The notes under the pieces are model-generated. The model was not told the DNA's origin and made no database searches. It saw only the letters and a program-made list of their open reading frames with translations. A stretch of 64,000 nt of DNA from Hydrogenivirga caldilitoris (lineage in GTDB: Bacteria > Aquificota > Aquificia > Aquificales > Aquificaceae), in NCBI RefSeq assembly GCF_003664005.1, contig NZ_RCCJ01000001.1:1-64000 (forward strand), in the 5' to 3' direction. Below are positions 36,184 to 44,337 of the stretch, in pieces (position 1 is the stretch's first letter; each line of letters begins with the position of its first letter). Position numbers and translations under genes: made by a program.

Positions 36184-36259
36184 TGGCTGGGGTGCCTGGA
36201 TTCGAACCAGGAACCCCCGGATCCAAAGTCCGGTGCTCTGCCAGTTGAGCTACACCCCA
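36184..36259 (-). tRNA. tRNA-Gln (UUG)
   Basis: This is a 76-base tRNA on the minus strand. The acceptor stem TGGGGTG pairs with CACCCCA, followed by discriminator G and an encoded CCA. The anticodon loop CTTTGGA gives anticodon TTG, and the T arm has GGTTCGAATCC. Its first 10 bases overlap the end of ispE, and prs begins 10 bases after its 3' end. Confidence 0.95.
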
Positions 36260-37074
36260 AGCCAGCTCTTAGCTTTTACCACCTTCCACCCCCTGAGCCT
36301 GGCACCAGTCTCTAACTCAGGGGTAGGTTTACCTATATAGAATACAGCAGAACCGCTACCGCTGACAAGGGCTTTAAAACCAAGGTGTTCCACAAAGCGA
36401 ACAGCCTCACCTATCTCGGGATATAGGCTGCAGGCTATCTCTCCCAGTTTGTTTTCAAGGAGTTCGTACCTCCCCTCCCTAATTAATGAGACCAGCTTCT
36501 CCGGGCTCATCTGTGGGGTCAGGTCCTCTTCCCTGACCAAAGAGTAAACCTTTCTGGTTGAGGCTTTGACCGAAGGTATGAGAAGGGTTACGTCAAGCTC
36601 TATCGGTTCTATCTCCTCAAGTATCTCTCCCCTTCCCCTTCCTATCTGGGTTCCGCCCCTGAAGAAGAAAGGCGCGTCTGAAGAAATGATACCTGCTATC
36701 TCCATCAGCTCATCTTCACCGAGAAGCTCTCCCATTAACCTGTTAACCTCTTTTAAAACGGTGGCAACGTTTGAACTTCCACCACCCAGCCCTGCGCCTT
36801 CAGGTATATTCTTGTTTATAAAAACCGACAGCTCAATCTCTCTTCCCACCCTCCTCTCAAACTCTGCAAGGGCTCTGTAAACGAGGTTTTCTTCCATAGG
36901 GATTCCTGTGCTGGTCTCAACCCTAAAGGGTCCCTCCTCTATCCTCACCTCGTCACAGAGGTCAATAGCGTGGTAAAGGGTAAGTATGTCGTGATACCCG
37001 TCGGACCTCTTACCCAAAATCCACAAACCTAAGTTTATCTTTGCAGGAGAGGAAACCTTAGCTAAAACCTCCAC
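36250..37074 (-). CDS. ispE: 4-diphosphocytidyl-2-C-methyl-D-erythritol kinase
   Basis: This is a 274-residue GHMP kinase of the MEP isoprenoid pathway. It has SSPAKINLGLWILGKRSDGYH at the N-terminus, the ATP loop PEGAGLGGGSSNVATVL, and SGSGSAVFYIG near the C-terminus. The start is a GTG at 37074. The stop TAG lies inside the tRNA-Gln acceptor/position 8-10 region, so gene and tRNA share 10 bases. Confidence 0.95.
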   Translation of the reverse strand: MEVLAKVSSPAKINLGLWILGKRSDGYHDILTLYHAIDLCDEVRIEEGPFRVETSTGIPMEENLVYRALAEFERRVGREIELSVFINKNIPEGAGLGGGSSNVATVLKEVNRLMGELLGEDELMEIAGIISSDAPFFFRGGTQIGRGRGEILEEIEPIELDVTLLIPSVKASTRKVYSLVREEDLTPQMSPEKLVSLIREGRYELLENKLGEIACSLYPEIGEAVRFVEHLGFKALVSGSGSAVFYIGKPTPELETGARLRGWKVVKAKSWLGV

Positions 37075-37090
37075 ATTTATAAGTTTATTT

Positions 37091-37100
37091 ATTTTAAAAT
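37091..37100. promoter_or_regulatory. Shared palindromic -10 region between ispE and the 93-residue gene
   Basis: ATTTTAAAAT is a palindrome that contains TAAAAT on both strands (plus 37095-37100, minus 37096-37091). The ispE GTG lies 16 bases away on one side. The other gene starts 39 bases away, with GGAGGT in its leader. -35 boxes are not obvious. Confidence 0.45.
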
Positions 37101-37139
37101 TTTGGAAAGGGGGAAGATAGGCATAAGGGAGGTGGTATC

Positions 37140-37421
37140 ATGGTCCCTACTCAGGAAGTTATAAGAGAGGCTTACTTTCAGCTGTCAATTCTCAGCTCAA
37201 CCTCTTTGGAAGTTGAAGCCCTTAGGGAGCTCAATTATAAGGTCAGAAAGGTTGCTGAGAGACTGATTGCCCTTTCAAAGGGTAGAGAGGATGTTTTACA
37301 TAAGGCTGTTGACTTATATACCCGCTTGGGTGAGAACTATGAGCTTATCAATATAGACCCAGAGCTTGCCGCAAAAACGCTTGAGGAAGCCATAAGAGAG
37401 CTTGAAAAGCTTATCGGGTAG
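37140..37421 (+). CDS. Small helical protein of unknown function
   Basis: This 93-residue, all-helical, soluble protein begins MVPTQEVIREAYFQLSIL. I do not recognise the family. GGGAGGT at 37127-37133 is a good ribosome-binding site. It precedes gatB by 32 bases on the same strand, but gatB seems to have its own -10 box, so a shared role is not implied. Confidence 0.7.
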   Translation: MVPTQEVIREAYFQLSILSSTSLEVEALRELNYKVRKVAERLIALSKGREDVLHKAVDLYTRLGENYELINIDPELAAKTLEEAIRELEKLIG

Positions 37422-37440
37422 TCTGACACTCCTGAAAAGT

Positions 37441-37446
37441 TATAAT
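37441..37446 (+). promoter_or_regulatory. -10 box directly before gatB
   Basis: TATAAT ends 7 bases before the gatB ATG, so transcription would start at or one base before the start codon. No Shine-Dalgarno fits in between. No matching -35 box was found at normal spacing. Confidence 0.45.
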
Positions 37447-37453
37447 CATTCCT

Positions 37454-38881
37454 ATGGAATATGAAGCGGTTATCGGTCTTGAGATACACGTCCAGATGGA
37501 CACTCAGACCAAGCTCTTCTGCGGTTGTAAGGTTGAATTTGGAGCGGAACCTAACACCAACGTATGCCCGGTGTGCCTGGGTATGCCCGGGGCTCTCCCC
37601 GTTCTGAACAAAAGGGCGGTTGAATATGCGGTTAGGGCTTCCTTAGCTTTGAACTGTGAGGTTCACTTGGAGTCTATCTTTGCACGGAAGAACTACTTTT
37701 ACCCTGACCTCCCAAAGGGTTATCAAATATCTCAGTATGAAAGACCTATAGCTACCGATGGATACCTTGAGTTTGAACTCCCGGACGGGAGTAAAAAGAG
37801 GGTTAGGATAAGAAGGCTACACATGGAGGAAGATGCCGGTAAGAGCATACATGAAGGCTCAAAGAGTTACGTTGACCTTAACAGGGCTGGGACACCCCTT
37901 ATGGAGATAGTTACGGAGCCGGACCTGAGTACTCCTGAAGAAGCCAGGGTCTTCTTGGAAAACCTCAGGAACATAATGCGCTATGTGGGGGTTTCCAAAG
38001 CGGACATGGAAAAGGGACAGCTTCGTTGTGATATAAATGTCTCCATAAGACCAAAAGGTTCAAAGGAGCTTGGAACAAGGACAGAGATAAAGAACGTCAA
38101 TTCTTTCAGGTTTGTCCAGAAGGCTCTTGAATATGAGATAGAGCGTCAGATAAAGCTTGTTTCCGAAGGTGGTAGGGTTGAGCAGGAAACCAGAACCTTT
38201 GACCCTTCAACGGGAAAAACCTTCACCATGCGAACAAAAGAGGAAGCTGAGGATTACCGCTACTTTCCCGACCCAGACCTTTTGCCCCTTAAACTTGAAG
38301 AGAGCTGGATAGAGGAAATAAGGAACACGATGCCTGAACTTCCCCATCAGAGGTTAGAGAGACTCCTATCTCAGTATGGTATAAGCGAGTATGAGGCGAA
38401 GATATTTGTCCAGAACAAGGAGCTGGGAGACTTCTTTGAGGAGGCGGTCTCCCATCTTCAGGAGCCTAAGCTTATAGCCAACTGGTTACTTAACGACCTG
38501 CTTGGACTCCTTAACGAGAAACAGATACCCCTTGAAAACTCCCCAGTATCGCCGGAGGGTCTGGCGGAACTCGTCAAGCTTATAAAGGATAATGTGATCT
38601 CCACCAAGATAGGGAAAGAGGTAATAAGGGATATGGTTGATTCAGGTAAAAGAGCTTCTCAAATAGTGGAGGAGAAGGGTTTGAAGCAGATTACCGATGA
38701 GTCCTCTATAAGACAAATAGTTGAGGAGGTTGTGAAGCAGTTTCCAGAGGAAGCTCAGAGGTACAGACAAGGTGAGGACAAGCTCATAGGTTTCTTCGTG
38801 GGACAGGTAATGAAGTCTACCAAAGGGAAGGCTAACCCCAAGCTTGTGAATCAGTTATTGAGAGAGGTGTTGAAAGGATGA
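37454..38881 (+). CDS. gatB: Asp-tRNA(Asn)/Glu-tRNA(Gln) amidotransferase subunit B
   Basis: This 475-residue GatB binds misacylated tRNA in the GatCAB complex and transfers ammonia to make Gln-tRNA and Asn-tRNA. Motifs are [52 protein letters not shown] and the C-terminal YqeY-like tail. The Cys pairs of the zinc site (CGC, CPVC) are present. The presence of GatB indicates an indirect route to Gln-tRNA. Its stop overlaps rpiB by 4 bases. Confidence 0.97.
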   Translation: MEYEAVIGLEIHVQMDTQTKLFCGCKVEFGAEPNTNVCPVCLGMPGALPVLNKRAVEYAVRASLALNCEVHLESIFARKNYFYPDLPKGYQISQYERPIATDGYLEFELPDGSKKRVRIRRLHMEEDAGKSIHEGSKSYVDLNRAGTPLMEIVTEPDLSTPEEARVFLENLRNIMRYVGVSKADMEKGQLRCDINVSIRPKGSKELGTRTEIKNVNSFRFVQKALEYEIERQIKLVSEGGRVEQETRTFDPSTGKTFTMRTKEEAEDYRYFPDPDLLPLKLEESWIEEIRNTMPELPHQRLERLLSQYGISEYEAKIFVQNKELGDFFEEAVSHLQEPKLIANWLLNDLLGLLNEKQIPLENSPVSPEGLAELVKLIKDNVISTKIGKEVIRDMVDSGKRASQIVEEKGLKQITDESSIRQIVEEVVKQFPEEAQRYRQGEDKLIGFFVGQVMKSTKGKANPKLVNQLLREVLKG

Positions 38882-39324
38882 GGATAGCTCTGGGTTCAGA
38901 CCATGCGGGTTTCCCCCTCAAGGAGAAGATAAAGGAGTTCCTCTTAGAGAAAGGACACGAGGTTGTGGATTTTGGAACTACCTCAGTTGAATCCACCCAC
39001 TATCCCCTCTTTGCAAAGGAGGTGTCTCTTGCTGTACAGAACGGCAAGGCAGACAGGGGTATACTCGTGTGTGGTACGGGCATAGGTATGTCTATAACAG
39101 CCAATAAGTTTAAAGGTATAAGGGCTGCCCTGTGTATGAACGAGTATATGGCGAGAATGAGCAGGCTCCACAACGATGCAAACGTTCTATGTCTCGGTGA
39201 CCGGGTTGTAGGTGAAGACCTCGCCCTTGCCATAGTTGAAACGTGGCTTGAAACACCCTTTGAAGGTGGAAGACACGCAAAGCGGGTTGAACTGATAGCG
39301 GAAATAGAGAAAGAATACCTCTGA
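38878..39324 (+). CDS. rpiB: Ribose-5-phosphate isomerase B
   Basis: This 148-residue enzyme interconverts ribose 5-phosphate and ribulose 5-phosphate. [15 protein letters not shown] at the start, the catalytic Cys in [17 protein letters not shown] and [14 protein letters not shown] are diagnostic. It overlaps gatB by 4 bases and is followed by rodA after one base. Confidence 0.95.
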   Translation: MRIALGSDHAGFPLKEKIKEFLLEKGHEVVDFGTTSVESTHYPLFAKEVSLAVQNGKADRGILVCGTGIGMSITANKFKGIRAALCMNEYMARMSRLHNDANVLCLGDRVVGEDLALAIVETWLETPFEGGRHAKRVELIAEIEKEYL

Positions 39325-39325
39325 T

Positions 39326-40444
39326 ATGGAGCGCTTAAGGAGGTTTTACCCGGACCCAGTTCTCCTTTTTGCAGTGATACTCCTGTCCCTCATAGGTTTC
39401 CTTGCGATACTGAGTGTCAGGGTGATGCCTGACCTCCTTTACAGCTTGGAAATCCAACATTTTAGAAAGCCGTTGTTCTTTCTGATATCTTTACTTTTGG
39501 GACTCTTCCTCATGTCTTTTGTGTCTTACGCACTGGACTATAAAAAGCTGAACAACCAGCGTATGGTTTACTTTCTGGTGAGCTTGTCTCTGTTCTTTCT
39601 CTTGCTTGTCCTGTTAAAAAAGCTTCTTTTGGGAAAATCCGTGGAAAGGTGGTTGATAGGGACCAGTATTCAGCCGTCAGAGTTTTCAAAGGTTATAATC
39701 GTGGTCTTCATAGCCTACTACGTTGCACGCAAAGGTGCCATAGACAGACTCAGGTTCTTTGGCTGGGCTGTCTTGATTGTGGTGGTTCATTCTGTTCTTC
39801 TGTTCCTACAACCCGATAAGGGAATGGCTCTATTTATACTCCTCTTGGCTTGGGGAGTGATGTGGATAGGTGGAACTTCGCCCAAGATATACATGCCTGT
39901 TGGGGCACTCTTCACCTTTTTCGGGGCTTTCATGCTCTACTTTGGGGGGGATTACGTCCACAAGAGGTTTAGTGTCTGGCAAAACCCCACTGAGGATTCT
40001 TTTGGAGCAGGTTATCAGGTAATTCAATCGTTACTTGCCTTTATGAATGGGGGACTTTTAGGACAGGGGTATGGAAAGGGGTTTCAGAAGCTGGGACCAC
40101 TGACCCAGGCGGACACGGACTACGTTCTTGCAGTTATAGGTGAGGAGCTGGGGCTCCCTGGGCTTATATTCGTATTTCTGCTCTATGGAATTGTGATTAA
40201 AAGGTTAATCAGTATAGCTAGCGAGGTTGCCGATACCTTTGGGAAGTTGTTGGTTTACGGGTTTATGCTTAACATAACCATATCCGTAGTTGTCAACGTC
40301 ATGATGACGGTTAACCTTATCCCACCGAAGGGAACTCCCCTTCCCTTTATAAGCTACGGTGTGAGTAACATGCTGGCTAACCTATTTGCCCTCGGGCTTG
40401 TTGGTGCGGTTTATAAAAGACAGCTTCAGTACAGACTCCTCTGA
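39326..40444 (+). CDS. rodA: RodA/FtsW (SEDS) peptidoglycan glycosyltransferase
   Basis: This is a 372-residue protein with about ten transmembrane helices. It has SEDS-family motifs GTSIQPSEFSKVIIV, LQPDKGMALFILLLAWG, YQVIQSLLAFMNGGLLGQGYG, AVIGEELGLPGL and GTPLPFISYGVSNM. SEDS proteins polymerise lipid II with a class B PBP. I prefer RodA (elongation) over FtsW because of its length and the missing division genes nearby, but this is not certain. hisD follows after 13 bases. Confidence 0.88.
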   Translation: MERLRRFYPDPVLLFAVILLSLIGFLAILSVRVMPDLLYSLEIQHFRKPLFFLISLLLGLFLMSFVSYALDYKKLNNQRMVYFLVSLSLFFLLLVLLKKLLLGKSVERWLIGTSIQPSEFSKVIIVVFIAYYVARKGAIDRLRFFGWAVLIVVVHSVLLFLQPDKGMALFILLLAWGVMWIGGTSPKIYMPVGALFTFFGAFMLYFGGDYVHKRFSVWQNPTEDSFGAGYQVIQSLLAFMNGGLLGQGYGKGFQKLGPLTQADTDYVLAVIGEELGLPGLIFVFLLYGIVIKRLISIASEVADTFGKLLVYGFMLNITISVVVNVMMTVNLIPPKGTPLPFISYGVSNMLANLFALGLVGAVYKRQLQYRLL

Positions 40445-40457
40445 TAGAATCATAGAG

Positions 40458-41738
40458 ATGAAGGTCGTAGACTTAAGGAACAGGGCTTGGAGGTTTGATG
40501 ACAGGCTCCGTTATCTGGCTAGCAGGGGTGATATCCTCGCCGAGGAGTACGAGGGGAGTGTAAAGGAGATAATAAGCCAGGTAAGAGACAGAGGGAATGA
40601 AGCTCTCATTGAGTACACCCGAAAGTTTGACGGACTTGAACTTACCCAGGATACCCTTGAGGTTCCTTACGAAGAGCTTGAGAACGCTTACGAAGAGCTT
40701 GAAGAGAAGGTAAAGGAAGCCCTTGAGATTGCTGAGGAGAGGATAAGAGTATTCCATGAGAAACAGCTTGAAAGGTCATTCTTCAAGGAGGAAGAAGGGA
40801 TAATCTTAGGACAGAAGGTTTTACCTCTGGAGCGGGTTGGGGTTTACGTTCCGGGGGGCAAAGCTGCTTATCCCTCCACCGTTCTTATGAATGTCGTCCC
40901 GGCTGTTGTTGCAGGTGTTGAGGAGATAGTGATGGTATCTCCAAAGCCTAATAGGTACACCCTTGCGGCTGCCTACATAGCCGGTGTGAGTAGGGTCTTT
41001 CAGGTTGGGGGTGCTCAAGCTGTAGCAGCCCTGGCGTATGGAACAGAAACTGTGCCAAAGGTTGATAAGATAGTCGGTCCAGGCAACATATACGTTGCCC
41101 TTGCGAAGAAGCTCCTCTTTGGAGTTGTTGATATAGACATGATAGCTGGTCCTTCAGAGATACTTGTGATAGCTGATGAAGGTGCAAACCCTTCCTGGGT
41201 TGCCTCTGACCTTCTATCCCAGGCAGAGCACGATGAGCTGGCAGCGTCAATACTCCTCACACCTTCGGAGAGCTTCGCAAACAGAGTAAAGGAGCACGTT
41301 TACAAGATTCTTGAATCTATGGAGCGAAGAGACATAGCTGCCAAGTCTCTGGAGAGGTTTGGAACCGCTTTCATAGTTGAAGACCTTTATCACGCTTGCG
41401 AGGTGGCTAACTTCATAGCTCCGGAGCATCTTCAGGTCATGACCAGAGAACCTATGGCTCTGCTTCCCTACATAAAGCATGCGGGAGCCATTTTCCTCGG
41501 AGATTACACTACCGAACCTCTTGGAGATTACGTCCTTGGACCGAACCATACCTTGCCTACCGGAGGAACAGCTCGCTTCTTCTCTCCCTTGGGTGTGTAT
41601 GATTTCCTGAAGAGGAGCTCGGTGCTTTACGTGTCTGAAGAAGGATTTAAGAGAGTCTCAGACCTTGCTGAAGCTATAGCTATGGCTGAAGGATTGGAAG
41701 CCCATGCTCTCTCTGTCAGAATTAGAATGAAAGAATGA
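40458..41738 (+). CDS. hisD: Histidinol dehydrogenase
   Basis: This 426-residue enzyme carries out the last two steps of histidine synthesis (histidinol to histidine with NAD). Motifs are RVGVYVPGGKAAYPSTVLMN, AGVSRVFQVGGAQAVAALAYG, VDKIVGPGNIYVALAKK and LSQAEHDELAASILLT. The last holds zinc-binding residues. The frame is open back to 40386, but that part lies in rodA; ATG 40458 is the natural start. It overlaps the lipoprotein gene by 4 bases. Confidence 0.95.
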   Translation: MKVVDLRNRAWRFDDRLRYLASRGDILAEEYEGSVKEIISQVRDRGNEALIEYTRKFDGLELTQDTLEVPYEELENAYEELEEKVKEALEIAEERIRVFHEKQLERSFFKEEEGIILGQKVLPLERVGVYVPGGKAAYPSTVLMNVVPAVVAGVEEIVMVSPKPNRYTLAAAYIAGVSRVFQVGGAQAVAALAYGTETVPKVDKIVGPGNIYVALAKKLLFGVVDIDMIAGPSEILVIADEGANPSWVASDLLSQAEHDELAASILLTPSESFANRVKEHVYKILESMERRDIAAKSLERFGTAFIVEDLYHACEVANFIAPEHLQVMTREPMALLPYIKHAGAIFLGDYTTEPLGDYVLGPNHTLPTGGTARFFSPLGVYDFLKRSSVLYVSEEGFKRVSDLAEAIAMAEGLEAHALSVRIRMKE

Positions 41739-42301
41739 GATATACCCTGTCCTTATTTTTATCCCTGATTCTTTTATTTTCCTGTGCCCCCAAGGTTGAG
41801 CGGGAATGTACATACGATAAACAGGCAATAGACACCTACAGGGATAGAAGAATACCGCAGGATTTCCGTATATACGGGCTTCTGAAGTATGGACCCGTCA
41901 AGTTACCTATGATGCTTGCGAAATTTGAAGATTACTACACTGTGAGAGTGGCTAAGGCTAAGGGAATCACCCTTGAAGGAGACAGGCTCTGTCTGGAGAG
42001 TAAATGTTATATACTGCCAGCACCTCCTGAGAACCTGGTCTTTGGTAAGCTTCTGACGGGGAAAGAGTACTCCTTTTGCAGAGAGGGGCTTTTGTATTTT
42101 CGTGAAAGGGGTAAACTTTACGAGAGATTGGTTGTTTTCAGGAACAACAAACCTTTGGAACTTGCGATAATCCATCTTAAGAGTAACGAGAGTGTGAAAG
42201 TTCTTTTTGGACCTGAAGATAACAAGGGTTACTTCAAGGAGCTCCGTTTTATACTTAATCAGAAGGAGATTGAACTTACTATTGAGGAGGTAGAAATCTG
42301 A
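41735..42301 (+). CDS. Lipoprotein of unknown function
   Basis: This 188-residue protein has a signal peptide ending in a clear lipobox (LILLFSC, Cys at about residue 17), so the mature protein should be lipid-anchored through that Cys. Three or four more cysteines follow. I do not recognise the domain. It overlaps hisD by 4 bases and lgt by one base, so it is made together with the enzyme that lipidates it. Confidence 0.85.
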   Translation: MRYTLSLFLSLILLFSCAPKVERECTYDKQAIDTYRDRRIPQDFRIYGLLKYGPVKLPMMLAKFEDYYTVRVAKAKGITLEGDRLCLESKCYILPAPPENLVFGKLLTGKEYSFCREGLLYFRERGKLYERLVVFRNNKPLELAIIHLKSNESVKVLFGPEDNKGYFKELRFILNQKEIELTIEEVEI

Positions 42302-43113
42302 TGTTTCCTGAACTCATAGAGGTATTTGGTTTGAAGATATCAACTTACGGTGTCCTGGTAGCCATAGGGCTTATATTCGCCTACTTCCTGGCTATAAGAC
42401 TCTCCCGTTCTCAGGGAATTCCGGAGGAAAAGGCTGAGTCCGTGTTCATATACGCTGCCGTTTTTGGCATAGTTGGTTCCCGAATCGCCTTTCTAATTGA
42501 ACACCCTGAGGAAATTAAAAGCCTGATAGATTTCGTAGCCCTTTGGAAGGGGGGAGTGAGCTTCCTCGGTGGTCTTGCGGGGGGCATACTTGGTGCTCTG
42601 ATAGCTGTTAAGAGGCATTCCCTCCCTTTATGGAAGGTTGCCGACGTTGCCGCTCCCTCTCTCGCCCTTGCTCATTCCATAGGCAGGCTTGGATGCACCG
42701 CTGCCGGGTGTTGCTACGGGAGACCTGTTCCAAACGCGGAAGATGTAAGTGTAGGTATCCATTTCATGAAGGATTTTCCCTTCTTTTACATAGTTTTTCC
42801 CTCAGGTGCTGTTGCTCCCCACGGGATACCGCTTTATCCTACCCAGTTGTTGGAGGCAGGAGGGAACTTCCTTATATTCCTCATACTGCTCTTCCTATTT
42901 AAAAGGAAGAGGTTTGATGGAGAGGTTTTCAGTCTTTACATGCTCCTCTATGGGGCAGAGAGGTTCACTCTTGAGTTCTACAGGGGTGTAACGCCGCCGA
43001 TACCAGGACTGGGCCTCACGTGGAATCAGGTGGCTACCCTCATGATGGTCGTGCTTGCTGTAGCTCTCTTCCTAATTCTGAAGAAACAGCCCTCTCCCGC
43101 AGAAGAACACTGA
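42301..43113 (+). CDS. lgt: Prolipoprotein diacylglyceryl transferase
   Basis: This 270-residue Lgt, with about seven membrane helices, transfers diacylglycerol to the lipobox Cys of prolipoproteins. Motifs include [36 protein letters not shown] and the catalytic-side [13 protein letters not shown]. It is the last gene of the rodA-hisD-lipoprotein-lgt run. Its 3' end overlaps mnmC2 on the other strand by 74 bases. Confidence 0.95.
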   Translation: MFPELIEVFGLKISTYGVLVAIGLIFAYFLAIRLSRSQGIPEEKAESVFIYAAVFGIVGSRIAFLIEHPEEIKSLIDFVALWKGGVSFLGGLAGGILGALIAVKRHSLPLWKVADVAAPSLALAHSIGRLGCTAAGCCYGRPVPNAEDVSVGIHFMKDFPFFYIVFPSGAVAPHGIPLYPTQLLEAGGNFLIFLILLFLFKRKRFDGEVFSLYMLLYGAERFTLEFYRGVTPPIPGLGLTWNQVATLMMVVLAVALFLILKKQPSPAEEH

Positions 43114-44005
43114 GACGGTAATCTATAAGTATGTCCACAGGTTCAAGTTCAAGGTTTTCGTCCCTGAAAGGCACACTGTAGGGAGAGCTGTAGAGTTTAA
43201 TTCTATCCCTGCCTCTGATGTCACCCACGTGTTTCTTCAGGGATGCTATTGTCCCACCCTTCTTTCTGCCAACCGCAGGCGTCTCCCCGATTTTGAAGCC
43301 TAAGTCAAGGAGAGCTCTTCTGACCGGCAGGGAAGAAGTATAGGATACCCACACGCCGGTATCCTTCATCAGACCTTTGACCATGTTGAGGAGTTCCAGA
43401 GTCCACGCCTCCGGATTTCTGTAAGGAGAGAACGGGTCGTAAAACACAGCGTCAGCTCTGAACCCCTTTATAACCTTCAGAGTTTTCCGCATGTCCCCTT
43501 TGTAAAGTTTTAAACTTACACCCTCCCTTTCCCCGTTCGGGAGCAGGCTGAGAACCTTCTTATGGGTTTCCCTGTATGGCTCTGGAAGGGCAGGTATGTT
43601 TTCAGGGATAGCTTTATCAAGGGTTATTATCTCTACTTCAATACTCTTGTTTACCTTTCTGAGCTTGTGGACGGCCACAGCCACGTTGTATCCAAGACCA
43701 AAACCTATGTCAAGTATCGCTACTCTTTCCATGAACTGGGCGGACTCTATCAACCCGGAGGGTTTTACAAACTTTTGAGCAGCTTCTGTGAGGGCTCCGG
43801 CTGTCAGGCTGTGATATGACTCACCGTACTCACTGCTTATCAGGGTGTAGCTTCCGTCTGCCGTGACCACAACTTCGTTATCTGAAGGTGGTGTGTCGGG
43901 CAACCATCTCTTTATATCCCTTAAAACCCTTTTACATTCTTCCTGTGAAAGCTCCAGCCCTCTTATAGAAGCCCTCTCAAACAGCCTTCTTCTGAGGTTC
44001 TCCAT
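43040..44005 (-). CDS. Stand-alone tRNA 5-aminomethyl-2-thiouridine methyltransferase (MnmC2)
   Basis: This 321-residue protein is a DUF752-type methyltransferase without the oxidase domain fused in E. coli MnmC. SAM-binding [18 protein letters not shown] and [17 protein letters not shown] followed by [10 protein letters not shown] match the family. The Aquifex homologue has been shown to methylate nm5s2U34 in tRNA. ATG 44005 is preferred to 44026 because the shorter protein starts MENLRRRLF and less of it lies in the glutaredoxin-like gene. The 3' overlap with lgt is unusually long. Confidence 0.88.
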   Translation of the reverse strand: MENLRRRLFERASIRGLELSQEECKRVLRDIKRWLPDTPPSDNEVVVTADGSYTLISSEYGESYHSLTAGALTEAAQKFVKPSGLIESAQFMERVAILDIGFGLGYNVAVAVHKLRKVNKSIEVEIITLDKAIPENIPALPEPYRETHKKVLSLLPNGEREGVSLKLYKGDMRKTLKVIKGFRADAVFYDPFSPYRNPEAWTLELLNMVKGLMKDTGVWVSYTSSLPVRRALLDLGFKIGETPAVGRKKGGTIASLKKHVGDIRGRDRIKLYSSPYSVPFRDENLELEPVDILIDYRLSVLLRERAVSSELGRELQQARPS

Positions 44006-44279
44006 ACCCGCCAAGGTGGCTCTCAATTATCTCTTTCAGCCTCCACTTTCTTGGTAGCTCTCCCATAAAGACTATATGTTCTTCGGTGTAGTCTTCGTCT
44101 TCATCTTCAACCAGTAAAACGGGGGTGGTTGCTATTCCAAGGTATGTAAAGGTATCCAGCATCTCATACATATCTACCTCTTCCCACTCAAATGGGACTT
44201 CCCTCTGAAGTTCTGAGAGGAGCTTTTTAACTCTATCACATCTTGGACATACTTCTTGGGTTACAAGTACGAATTTCAT
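43977..44279 (-). CDS. Glutaredoxin/thioredoxin-like protein
   Basis: This 100-residue protein has a redox CPRC motif at the usual place (VLVTQEVCPRCDRVKKLL) and a cis-Pro in ATTPVLLVED, both typical of the thioredoxin fold. It is likely a cytoplasmic thiol-disulfide protein. Its end overlaps mnmC2 by 29 bases with the chosen start. Its partner is unknown. Confidence 0.85.
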   Translation of the reverse strand: MKFVLVTQEVCPRCDRVKKLLSELQREVPFEWEEVDMYEMLDTFTYLGIATTPVLLVEDEDEDYTEEHIVFMGELPRKWRLKEIIESHLGGYGEPQKKAV

Positions 44280-44337
44280 TTCCGCTTACCTCCGACCAGG
44301 AATATAAGCTTCCGAACCACTGATACATTGATTTTCG

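Noticed and set aside
36174-36260. N-terminal extension of prs
   Set aside because: The extra 29 codons translate tRNA-Gln. PRPP synthetase of normal length starts at ATG 36173.
40386-40457. Upstream extension of hisD
   Set aside because: The extra 24 codons overlap rodA and do not resemble HisD. ATG 40458 gives the normal length.
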